Positions 7,214-14,619 of a DNA stretch of 64,000 nucleotides are shown piece after piece. This DNA comes from Brachybacterium vulturis (GTDB lineage: Bacteria; Actinomycetota; Actinomycetes; Actinomycetales; Dermabacteraceae), in the NCBI RefSeq assembly GCF_002407185.1, contig NZ_CP023563.1:3038001-3102000 (forward strand), read 5' to 3'. The position numbers and the translations under genes are program-made. A model generated the notes under the pieces. The model was not told where the DNA came from, did not search any database, and saw only the letters and a list, made by a program, of their open reading frames with translations. The stretch's first letter is position 1; every line of letters starts with the position of its first letter.

Positions 7214-9763
7214 ATGTCATCCGAGAACCTCACTCGCGACGAGGCCCGCAGCCGCGCCTCGTTCCTCAGCACCGACTCCTACGACATCCGCCTGGATCTG
7301 ACCACCGATGAGCGGACGTTCCTCACCGAGACCACGATCCGCTTCTCCTCCACCGCCGCCCGACCCACCTTCGTGGACCTCATCGCGGCGTCCGTCGAGG
7401 AGATCGAGCTCAACGGCGAGCTGCTGTCCGATCCGGCCTCCCGCTTCGACGGCGCCCGGGTGCAGCTGCCCTCCCTCGCCGAGGGCGAGAACGCCGTGCG
7501 GATCCTGGCCACCGGCCGGTACATGAACACCGGTGAGGGGCTGCACCGCTTCGTCGACCCGGTCGACGACGAGGTCTACCTCTACTCCCAGTTCGAGGTC
7601 TCCGACGCCCGGCGCATGTTCGCCTGCTTCGAGCAGCCCGACCTCAAGGGCGCCTTCGCCCTGACCGTCACCGCCCCGGCCCACTGGCGCGTCATCTCCA
7701 ACGCCCCCACCCCGGAGCCGAGCCCCGTCGGGGACGGCGTCGCCACCTGGGCCTTCGATCCCACCGAGCGGATCTCCACCTACCTGGTCGCGCTGATCGC
7801 CGGGAACTACCAGGGCGGCACCGGGGAGATCACCACCCGCGACGGGCGCACGATCCCGATGGGCGTCTTCGCCCGCGCCTCCCTCGCCGAGCACGTGGAT
7901 GCGCAGAACGTCATCGACGTGACCGCGGCCGGCATCGACTTCTACGAAGCGGCCTTCGACCGGGACTTCCCGTTCCGCAAGTACGACCAGGTGTTCGTCC
8001 CGGAGTACAACATGGGCGCGATGGAGAATCCCGGGGCGATCACGTACGTCGAAGCGTATGTGTTCCGCTCCGAGGTCTCCGATGCGGTGCGCGAGCGCCG
8101 CGACCTGACGATCCTCCACGAGCTGGCCCACATGTGGTTCGGGGACCTGGTCACCATGCGCTGGTGGGACGATCTGTGGCTGAACGAGTCCTTCGCCGAG
8201 TACGCCTCCACGCTCGCGAGCGCCGAGGCCACCCGCTGGAGCGATTCCTGGACCACCTTCGCGCTGTCCGAGAAGGGCTGGGCCTACCAGCAGGACCAGC
8301 TGCCCTCGACCCACCCCGTGGTGGCCGACATGGTCGACTTCGAGGCGGTCGAGACCAACTTCGACGGCATCACCTACGCCAAGGGCGCCTCCGTGCTGCG
8401 CCAACTGGTCGCCTATGTGGGGCGCGAGGAGTTCTTCGCCGGAGTGCGCGCCTACTTCGCCAAGCACGCCTGGGGGAACACCGAGCTCACCGACCTGCTG
8501 GTGGAGCTCGAGGCCACCAGCGGCCGCGACCTCTCCCGCTGGGCCGATCTCTGGCTGCAGCGGGCCGGGGTGAACACCCTGCGCCCGGTGATCGAGCGCG
8601 ACGGCGAGGGCACCGTGACCCGGTTCGCGATCTCCCAGAGCGCCCCCGAGGAGCACCGGACCCTGCGCCCGCACCGTCTGCAGGTGGGCGGGTTCTCGCT
8701 GCGCGGCGATGCCCTGGTGCGCACCGAGACCGTCGAGCTGGACGTCGACGGCGAGCTCACCGAGGTCCCGGAGCTGACCGGGAAGCGCGCGGACCTCTGG
8801 CTGCTCAACGACGGCGACCTCGCCTACGCGAAGGTCCGCCTGGATCCGCAGTCCCTGGCGGTGGCGATGGAGCACCTGCGCGACCTCGACGACTCCCTGG
8901 CCCGCACCCTGCTGTGGTCCGCCGCCTGGGACATGGTGCGCGACGGGGAGCTGCCCAGCCGCCGCTACCAGCAGCTGGTGCTCGCGAACCTCACCGGGGA
9001 GGACTCCTCCTCGGTGGTGCGCACCCTGCTGCAGCAGCTGGAGACGGTGGCGGGCGCCTACGCCGCGGTCGACCAGCGGGAGCGGCGCACCGAGAGTGCG
9101 GCCACCGCCGTCTGGGAGCTCACCCGGGCGGCCGCGGACGGCTCCGACGAGCAGCTGCAGTACGTGGAGTCCTTCGCCCGACTGGCCCGCTCCGAGGAGC
9201 ACCGCCACACCCTGGAGGGGCTGCTGGGCGGCACGATCGCCCTGCCCGGCCGGGACATCGACACGGACCTGCGCTGGAAGCTGGTGATCTCGCTGGCGGT
9301 CCTCGGCGGGATCGATGCCGCCGGGATCGACGAGCAGCTCGCCGCGGACGACACCCAGTCGGGCCGGAAGCACGCCCTGACCGCCCGGGCCGCACTGCCC
9401 ACCGAGGTCTCCAAGGCCAAGGCGTGGCGTCGCACGGTCGAGAAGGACACCCTGGCCAACGAATCGGTCACCGCCGTGATCCAGGGCTTCCGCCGGGTCA
9501 CCGACGAGACGCTGCTGGCCCCCTACCGCCAGCGCTACTTCGACGTGATCCGGGCGGTGTGGGCGGAGCGCTCGAACGAGATCGCGACCCGTCTCGTCAG
9601 CGGCTACTTCCCGCACTCCTACGGCGGGCAGGGCGTGCTCGACGCCGCCGACGCCTGGTTGGCGGACGCCGAGGAGGCGCCCTTCGGCCTGCGCCGCATC
9701 ATCATCGAGGGCCGGGACACGGTGGCCCGGCAGGAGAAGGTCCGCGCCGCGGACGTCCAGTGA
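7214..9763 (+). CDS. pepN: Aminopeptidase N, M1 zinc metallopeptidase
   Basis: 849 residues, the usual length of actinobacterial PepN. It removes N-terminal amino acids from peptides in the cytoplasm. The exopeptidase motif GAMEN is at 268-272, and the zinc site is HELAH at 302-306 with the third ligand in LNESFAEY about 19 residues on. The N-terminal beta-sandwich (from SYDIRLDLTTDERTF) and the long C-terminal ERAP1-like helical domain are both complete. A second ATG lies 9 nt upstream, but the hexamer CAGGAT sits 7 nt before the chosen ATG, the same spacing as other leaderless genes here. It is monocistronic, with a weak hairpin after the stop. Confidence 0.95.
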   Translation: MSSENLTRDEARSRASFLSTDSYDIRLDLTTDERTFLTETTIRFSSTAARPTFVDLIAASVEEIELNGELLSDPASRFDGARVQLPSLAEGENAVRILATGRYMNTGEGLHRFVDPVDDEVYLYSQFEVSDARRMFACFEQPDLKGAFALTVTAPAHWRVISNAPTPEPSPVGDGVATWAFDPTERISTYLVALIAGNYQGGTGEITTRDGRTIPMGVFARASLAEHVDAQNVIDVTAAGIDFYEAAFDRDFPFRKYDQVFVPEYNMGAMENPGAITYVEAYVFRSEVSDAVRERRDLTILHELAHMWFGDLVTMRWWDDLWLNESFAEYASTLASAEATRWSDSWTTFALSEKGWAYQQDQLPSTHPVVADMVDFEAVETNFDGITYAKGASVLRQLVAYVGREEFFAGVRAYFAKHAWGNTELTDLLVELEATSGRDLSRWADLWLQRAGVNTLRPVIERDGEGTVTRFAISQSAPEEHRTLRPHRLQVGGFSLRGDALVRTETVELDVDGELTEVPELTGKRADLWLLNDGDLAYAKVRLDPQSLAVAMEHLRDLDDSLARTLLWSAAWDMVRDGELPSRRYQQLVLANLTGEDSSSVVRTLLQQLETVAGAYAAVDQRERRTESAATAVWELTRAAADGSDEQLQYVESFARLARSEEHRHTLEGLLGGTIALPGRDIDTDLRWKLVISLAVLGGIDAAGIDEQLAADDTQSGRKHALTARAALPTEVSKAKAWRRTVEKDTLANESVTAVIQGFRRVTDETLLAPYRQRYFDVIRAVWAERSNEIATRLVSGYFPHSYGGQGVLDAADAWLADAEEAPFGLRRIIIEGRDTVARQEKVRAADVQ

Positions 9764-9769
9764 GGTGAA

Positions 9770-9783
9770 CGCCCTCGGGGGCG
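9770..9783 (+). terminator. Weak hairpin after pepN
   Basis: CGCCC and GGGCG form a 5-bp GC stem with a 4-nt loop, 6 nt after the pepN stop codon. There is no T-tract. Confidence 0.3.
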
Positions 9784-9842
9784 AGGCGGGACGGTGACCC
9801 ACCTCGCCCAGGACGGACCCAGACATCAGCATCGTCGGGCAC

Positions 9843-9848
9843 TATCGT
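9843..9848 (+). promoter_or_regulatory. -10 element, leaderless mscS transcript
   Basis: TATCGT is followed by 7 nt and then the ATG of the channel gene. Confidence 0.5.
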
Positions 9849-9855
9849 CGAGGGC

Positions 9856-10806
9856 ATGTTGGACGACCCCCAGGACCTCGGCCCGCTGCTGGCCGCCCCC
9901 ACCGCCGACGACGCGCTGAGCCTGATGGACCAGCTGATGCGATGGCTGCTCAGCAGCGGCATCAAGATCGTGATCATCATGCTGGCCGCCACGCTGCTGA
10001 GCCTCGCCGTCGGCTGGTTCCTGCGCCGGTTCTTCCGGACCATGGTGCAGTCCGGGGCGAAGATCTCGACCGTGACCGGCACCGTCATCCGCCGGGACCC
10101 GAAGTCGCAGCGGGCCGCCCAGGCCCGCCGTGAACAGCGCGCGAGCACGCTGTCGAACGTCGCGCGGAACATCGCGCACGTGATGATCTGGGCGATCGCC
10201 ACGATGATGATCCTCTCCGAGATCGGCGTGAACATCGCACCGGTCATCGCGAGCCTCGGCGTGGTCGGCCTGGCGGCCGGCATCGGTGCGCAGACCATCA
10301 TCAAGGACGTGGTCGCGGGTGTGGTCATGCTCTTCGAGGACATCGTCGCCGTGGGCGACTGGGTCGACCTCGAGTACGCCGAGGGCACCGTCGAGTCGAT
10401 CAACCTGCGCGCCACCCAGGTGCGCGGCATCGACGGGGTGCTGTGGACCGTGCGCAACGGCGAGATCATCCGCGTGGGCAACTACGCCCGCGGCTTCTCG
10501 ACCGCCGTGGTGATCCTCGACATCGACGCGGAGGCCGACGACGAGCAGGTCACCCAGGTGGTGGAGAAGGTCTCCGCCGAGATCTTCGAGGATCCCGAGT
10601 GGAGCGACACCGTGCTCGCCCCCGCAGCCCTCACGGGCATCCTGGACGTGGACGGCAACCGCTACCAGCGCCGGGTCACGATCCAGACCGCTCCCGGGCA
10701 GCAGTGGGGCGTGGAGCGCGAGCTGCGTGCCCGCATCCGCGCCGGCTTCGCCGCCTCCGACATCGCCTTCGCCCTGCCCCGCTTCGTCGAGACCGTGCGC
10801 TCCTGA
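9856..10806 (+). CDS. MscS-family mechanosensitive channel
   Basis: 316 residues. It releases solutes when membrane tension rises. There are three membrane segments: [36 protein letters not shown], and the pore helix [20 protein letters not shown] with the Gly/Ala packing typical of MscS TM3. After the pore comes the beta domain with [21 protein letters not shown] and [13 protein letters not shown], both family signatures, then the alpha/beta domain. A charged cytoplasmic loop rich in Arg/Gln lies between the first two segments. It sits alone between pepN and the globin gene on the same strand. Confidence 0.92.
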   Translation: MLDDPQDLGPLLAAPTADDALSLMDQLMRWLLSSGIKIVIIMLAATLLSLAVGWFLRRFFRTMVQSGAKISTVTGTVIRRDPKSQRAAQARREQRASTLSNVARNIAHVMIWAIATMMILSEIGVNIAPVIASLGVVGLAAGIGAQTIIKDVVAGVVMLFEDIVAVGDWVDLEYAEGTVESINLRATQVRGIDGVLWTVRNGEIIRVGNYARGFSTAVVILDIDAEADDEQVTQVVEKVSAEIFEDPEWSDTVLAPAALTGILDVDGNRYQRRVTIQTAPGQQWGVERELRARIRAGFAASDIAFALPRFVETVRS

Positions 10807-10846
10807 TCTCCCCGCTCCCCGCCCCCGTCATGGGAGGATCGTGCAC

Positions 10847-11296
10847 ATGACCAGCTCCACCCCGCAGCCCGCACGGATCAGCTTCTATGAGGCCGTCGGC
10901 GGCCACGAGACCTTCGCGCGGCTCGTGGACCGCTTCTACGAGGGCGTCGCCGAGGATCCCGAGCTGCGCCCGATGTATCCCGAGGAGGACCTCACCGGCG
11001 CGAAGCACCGCCTGTGCACCTTCCTCGAGCAGTACTGGGGCGGCCCGAAGACGTACGGCGCGGAGCGGGGCCACCCGCGACTGCGGATGCGCCATGCCGT
11101 GTTCCCGGTCTCCCCCTCGGCGCGGGATGCGTGGCTGCGCCACATGCGCACCGCGCTGGACACCCTGGAGCTGGCGCCCCTGCACGAGCAGACGCTGTGG
11201 GACTACCTCGAGCGGGCCGCGCACTCGCTGCTCAACACCGTCGACGGCGGCCGGGCCCCGGCCGCCGGGCAGGACGTGCCGGGCAGGCTGAGCTGA
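10847..11296 (+). CDS. Group II truncated haemoglobin (GlbO-like)
   Basis: 149 residues. It binds haem and O2 or reacts with NO and peroxide in the cytoplasm. Signatures are [20 protein letters not shown] at the A-B-C helices, [19 protein letters not shown] with the Trp-Gly-Gly-Pro turn, and the proximal histidine in [12 protein letters not shown]. The Tyr in FLEQYWGG and a later Trp (DAWLRHM, LWDYLE) match group II distal-pocket positions. The start is supported by GGAGG 8 nt upstream. It is convergent with a thioesterase gene, the two stops sharing a 7-bp hairpin. Confidence 0.93.
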   Translation: MTSSTPQPARISFYEAVGGHETFARLVDRFYEGVAEDPELRPMYPEEDLTGAKHRLCTFLEQYWGGPKTYGAERGHPRLRMRHAVFPVSPSARDAWLRHMRTALDTLELAPLHEQTLWDYLERAAHSLLNTVDGGRAPAAGQDVPGRLS

Positions 11297-11312
11297 GGCT
11301 CCCCCGCCTCAG
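11293..11312. terminator. Stop-stop hairpin between globin and thioesterase genes
   Basis: CTGAGGC and GCCTCAG form a 7-bp stem with loop TCCCCC. The TGA of the globin gene and the minus-strand TGA of the thioesterase gene lie in opposite arms. A bidirectional terminator is plausible. Confidence 0.45.
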
Positions 11313-11830
11313 TCGCGGAAGCGCAGGGGCTCCCCGGAGAACCGCTCGAGCATCCGTCGGGTCTCCTGCTCCAGCCGCACCGGTGCCCCGGAGGCCGCGT
11401 CGACCATCACCACCACGGTGCGGGCGCGGGCGTAGGGCGCGGCGGCCTCGGGATCATCGCGCGTGAGCACCAGGTAGTCGACGCTCAGGCTCGCCCCGCC
11501 GATCCGGGAGAGCCACAGCCGCACCAGCACGCCGTCGCGGCGGTGGCCGAGGGAGCGGGCGTACTCGACCCGCTGCGAGGCGATGACGGTGCTGAGAGCA
11601 TCGCCGGCACCGCTGATCGGCAGCGCCGCCGGGGGCCGCGGGGCCCCGAGCGCGACCTGCTCGGCGGGCGGCTGCCAGAAGGCGGCGATGCGCGCCTCCT
11701 CGAGCAGACGCACCATGGCGGCGTTGTTCACATGGCCGTAGGCGTCCAGATCCGTCCAGCGGACCGGGATCGGGATGTCCAACGGTCCGGGCGTGAGATC
11801 GGGAGCATCGGCAGCGTTATGGGACGACAT
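11309..11830 (-). CDS. Acyl-CoA thioesterase, 4HBT hot-dog fold
   Basis: 173 residues. It is predicted to hydrolyse acyl-CoA thioesters. The hot-dog signature is at the N-terminus: IPVRWTDLDAYGHVNNA, with Asp of WTDLDAYGHVNN as the catalytic acid of the YbgC/4-hydroxybenzoyl-CoA thioesterase type. The rest follows the fold, with SQRVEYARSLGHRRD and a beta-rich C-terminus ending in LRFRD. An ATG 9 nt upstream would lie inside the -10 hexamer, so the inner ATG was chosen. It is divergent from a TesB-type thioesterase gene with 40 bp between, so the two may be co-regulated. Confidence 0.88.
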   Translation of the reverse strand: MSSHNAADAPDLTPGPLDIPIPVRWTDLDAYGHVNNAAMVRLLEEARIAAFWQPPAEQVALGAPRPPAALPISGAGDALSTVIASQRVEYARSLGHRRDGVLVRLWLSRIGGASLSVDYLVLTRDDPEAAAPYARARTVVVMVDAASGAPVRLEQETRRMLERFSGEPLRFRD

Positions 11831-11837
11831 GGTGCTC

Positions 11838-11843
11838 ATCGTA
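11838..11843 (-). promoter_or_regulatory. -10 element, leaderless thioesterase transcript
   Basis: TACGAT on the minus strand, followed by 7 nt and then the ATG. It lies back-to-back with the TesB promoter. Confidence 0.5.
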
Positions 11844-11857
11844 AGCCGCACGACCAG

Positions 11858-11863
11858 TACGAT
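11858..11863 (+). promoter_or_regulatory. -10 element, leaderless tesB transcript
   Basis: TACGAT is followed by 7 nt and then the ATG of the tesB-like gene. It is the same hexamer and spacing as the divergent promoter 15 bp away. Confidence 0.55.
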
Positions 11864-11870
11864 CGGGCCC

Positions 11871-12806
11871 ATGACGTTCCCCCGCACCGACCCCTCGGAG
11901 ATCGCCGCCGGTCTGGTGGACCTGCTGGACCTGCGCGAGGTCGCGCCGTCCGGAGAGTTCTCCACTCCCGCCACCGTCGCCGCCTACCAGGGCGATTCCT
12001 CACCGCATCCCGGCGGGCACGTCTTCGGCGGCCAGGTGATGGGCCAGGCGGTGACCGCCGTGGGGCGCACGGTGTCCGCGGAGCGCCGGATCCACTCGAT
12101 GTACTCCTACTTCCTCGCTCCGGGCGACCCCGCGCATCCGATCCGCTTCCAGGTCGATGCACTGCGGGACGGCGGCTCCTTCTCGGTGCGGCGCGTGCTG
12201 GCCACCCAGCCCGGGAAGGAGGCCGATGAGGAGGAGCGCACGATCCTCGCGATGACCGCCTCCTTCCAGGAGAGCCAGGACGGCCTGGAGCACCAGGAAC
12301 GGGCACCGGAGGCACCGGACCCCGAGGGGCTGCCCACCACGGCCGAGGCGCTCGCCGGGATCGACCATCCGGTGGCCCGGTACTGGGCCACCCAGCGCCC
12401 CATCGACATCCGGCACGTCACCGATCCGATCTACCTGCGGCCCGATCCCGCCTCCGACACCGCAGATGCGCAGATGGTGTGGATGCGCACCCTCGCCCCC
12501 GTCGAGGCCGAGCCGCTGCTGCACGATGCGATCCTGGCCTTCGCCAGCGACTACACGCCCTTCGAGCCGATCCTGCGCCGCCAGGGCCTGAGCTGGATGA
12601 CACCCGGGCTGAAGATGGCCACGATCAACCACGCGATCTGGTGGCACCAGCACGTCAGCGCCAACGAATGGCTGCTGTACGTGCAGCGCTCCCCGTCCGC
12701 CTCGGGCGGGCGCGGGCTCACCCACGGTCAGGTGTTCGACCGCAGCGGCGACCTGGTCGCGACGGTCACCCAGGAGGGCATGATCAGGACGCGGCAGAAG
12801 GGCTGA
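11871..12806 (+). CDS. tesB: Acyl-CoA thioesterase II (TesB family)
   Basis: 311 residues with a double hot-dog fold. It hydrolyses medium and long acyl-CoA. The first hot-dog includes HVFGGQVMGQAVTAVGRTV and HSMYSYFLAPGDPAHPIRF; the second carries MVWMRTLAPVEAEPLLHDAILAF, SDYTPFEPIL and the C-terminal HQHVSANEWLLY. The TesB catalytic set Asp/Gln/Thr-Ser is consistent with FASDY and LTHGQVFD. It has its own leaderless promoter and is convergent with the TfoX-like gene only 2 nt away, the two stops forming a palindrome. Confidence 0.93.
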   Translation: MTFPRTDPSEIAAGLVDLLDLREVAPSGEFSTPATVAAYQGDSSPHPGGHVFGGQVMGQAVTAVGRTVSAERRIHSMYSYFLAPGDPAHPIRFQVDALRDGGSFSVRRVLATQPGKEADEEERTILAMTASFQESQDGLEHQERAPEAPDPEGLPTTAEALAGIDHPVARYWATQRPIDIRHVTDPIYLRPDPASDTADAQMVWMRTLAPVEAEPLLHDAILAFASDYTPFEPILRRQGLSWMTPGLKMATINHAIWWHQHVSANEWLLYVQRSPSASGGRGLTHGQVFDRSGDLVATVTQEGMIRTRQKG

Positions 12807-12813
12807 GCTCAGC
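12802..12813. terminator. Stop-stop palindrome between tesB and TfoX-like gene
   Basis: GCTGAGCTCAGC is a perfect 12-bp palindrome containing both stop codons. Confidence 0.3.
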
Positions 12814-13150
12814 GATCGTGGTGCTCGAGCGCGTCCTGCAGCCAGCGGCCCAGCTGGACGTCCTCGGCCAGCACCCGGGGCTCCACCTCGAGCCAGCCCT
12901 CCCCCATCGTCCGCTCGGTGCCCATCACGGCCTGGCGGGCACCGTCCCGGGTCAGCAGCTCGGCGTGCCGTGCCGGGTCGATCCGCACCAGCAGCGAGCC
13001 GTCGCGTCCGGCGGAGACCAGCATCGCCTCCTCGAGCATCACCGCCCGGCCGCCGAACATCGCCACCTCCCGGACGGGCCTGCCGGGCGGGAGCAGGGAG
13101 CGGATCCGGGCCAGGAGGGCCTCCTGGGCGGGGTGGGATGCTGCGGGCAT
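12809..13150 (-). CDS. TfoX N-terminal domain protein
   Basis: 113 residues made up almost entirely of one TfoX_N domain: REVAMFGGRAVMLEEAMLVSA, then DGSLLVRIDPARHAELLT and GWLEVEPRVLAED. The family name comes from a competence regulator, but stand-alone versions in actinobacteria have no proven role. The start is fixed by GGAGGA 6 nt before the ATG; a longer version with 12 extra residues would place the ribosome site inside the gene. It is convergent with tesB. Confidence 0.82.
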   Translation of the reverse strand: MPAASHPAQEALLARIRSLLPPGRPVREVAMFGGRAVMLEEAMLVSAGRDGSLLVRIDPARHAELLTRDGARQAVMGTERTMGEGWLEVEPRVLAEDVQLGRWLQDALEHHDR

Positions 13151-13244
13151 GGCGGGTCCTCCCTCAGTGCTCGGACGGTCGTGCACCCGAGTCTTCCCGA
13201 TCGGAGCAGGGCTGTCACGCCCCCTCGCCGCCGCACCCCGGCAC

Positions 13245-14564
13245 TCAGCCCATGGCCTCCCGCGCGGCCTGCTGCGCGCGGGGCAGGGCCTCGGCGGCGT
13301 CGGTCTCCCCGAGGAAGACCTCGGCGATGATCGGCATCGCCGTGCCGGTCGCGATCGCCGAGCGGTCCCCGATCTCGGGCAGGGCGACGGCCTCGGGGAC
13401 CTCGATCACCGAGACGTCCACGCCGGCGGCGTCCCAGCTCTTCTCCCACGCCCCGCGCAGGTCCCGGTGGGCGGGGATCCCCAGCCGGTTCTCGGCCAGC
13501 GGACGCTGGCCCTCCACGCCGCCGAGCCAGCGCAGCAGCTCGCCGATCGCCGCCTCCCGGTCCTCGTCCCCCGGGTCGACGCCGAGAGCGGCGATCGAGT
13601 GCACCAGCGGACGCGCCCCCTCGGGTCCCGCGACCACCGGATGGATCCCCCAGGTGAAGGCGTCGTCGATCTCCTGGGCGAGGGCGTGCAGATCGTAGGT
13701 CCCCGTCTGCAGCAGTCCGAGCTTGCCCTGCAGGAACAGCGTCCGGCACAGCGTCGGGTCGGCGACGGTGTCCTTCCCGGCCGGGGCCAGGTGGGACGAG
13801 GCGAGATCGGCCAGGTACTGCACGGCCGTGATGCCCTCGTCGGAGGCGAAGATGGGGGTGCCGTCCTCGTCCTGCCAGCTGCCGCCCTGCGCGGCGATGA
13901 ACGGGCCGAGCACCGCAGTGCGATCAGGATGGGCGCTGAACCCGAAGGTCTTGCGGGCGGCCGGGTCGAAGTCCGCCTCCCCGGGCCTGCGTCCCTCGCC
14001 GTCGACGGTGAGGGCGCGGGAGAGCTCCCGCAGCGGATCCGAGGCGGCTCCGGCATCGAAGGTCAGTGCCGAGGCATCACCCTCGACCGCGGCGACGAGA
14101 CCCTCGTGGGCCACCAGGATGCTCTGCTCCCACAGCTGCGGCACCCCCCACAGGCCCTTGTCGAGCCGGTAGAGGTCCGTCGCCGCGCTCTCCCAGTCCG
14201 CGGCACCGTCGCCCACGATCTCGCCGATCTCCAGCAGCGCCCCGCTGCCGTGCGCCTGGGCGAGATTGGCGGTGTTCATCCAGAGCACATCGGGCAGCTC
14301 ACCGGAGGCCACGTCCAGCGGGAGCTGGGTCCAGTAGTCCGCCCAGCCCAGCACCTCGAGTGCCACCTCGATGCCGGTGGACGCGGTGAATGCGGCGAGG
14401 GAGTCCTCGTAGGCGGTCGCCGCGGACTCGCTCCACACCCGCATCCGCAGCGCCTCCCCGTCCTCGAGCTCGACGGGCGCGTCGTCCGCGCAGCCCGAGA
14501 GGGCCCCGACCCCCGCCAGGGACATCGCAGCGGTGGAGAGCAGGAGCTGGCGACGGGTCGGCAC
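13245..14564 (-). CDS. Sugar ABC-type solute-binding lipoprotein
   Basis: 439 residues. The signal sequence has a twin-arginine start (PTRRQLLLSTAAMSL) and a lipobox (GALSGC) with the lipidated Cys near residue 26, so it is exported and membrane-anchored. The body follows the family 1 (MalE-like) binding-protein pattern: LRMRVWSESAATAYEDSLAAF, GIEVALEVLGWADYWTQL, SGELPDVLWMNTANLAQ. No permease or ATPase gene is nearby, so it must pair with transporter parts elsewhere. It lies directly downstream of alpha-glucan phosphorylase on the same strand with a 55-bp gap, which suggests a maltodextrin or other glucan-derived ligand. That link is inference. Confidence 0.88.
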   Translation of the reverse strand: MPTRRQLLLSTAAMSLAGVGALSGCADDAPVELEDGEALRMRVWSESAATAYEDSLAAFTASTGIEVALEVLGWADYWTQLPLDVASGELPDVLWMNTANLAQAHGSGALLEIGEIVGDGAADWESAATDLYRLDKGLWGVPQLWEQSILVAHEGLVAAVEGDASALTFDAGAASDPLRELSRALTVDGEGRRPGEADFDPAARKTFGFSAHPDRTAVLGPFIAAQGGSWQDEDGTPIFASDEGITAVQYLADLASSHLAPAGKDTVADPTLCRTLFLQGKLGLLQTGTYDLHALAQEIDDAFTWGIHPVVAGPEGARPLVHSIAALGVDPGDEDREAAIGELLRWLGGVEGQRPLAENRLGIPAHRDLRGAWEKSWDAAGVDVSVIEVPEAVALPEIGDRSAIATGTAMPIIAEVFLGETDAAEALPRAQQAAREAMG

Positions 14565-14619
14565 GGGGTCGAGTCCTTTCGAACGGGGCGCTGCGGAGCC
14601 TCTCGGACAGAGGCGCCGC

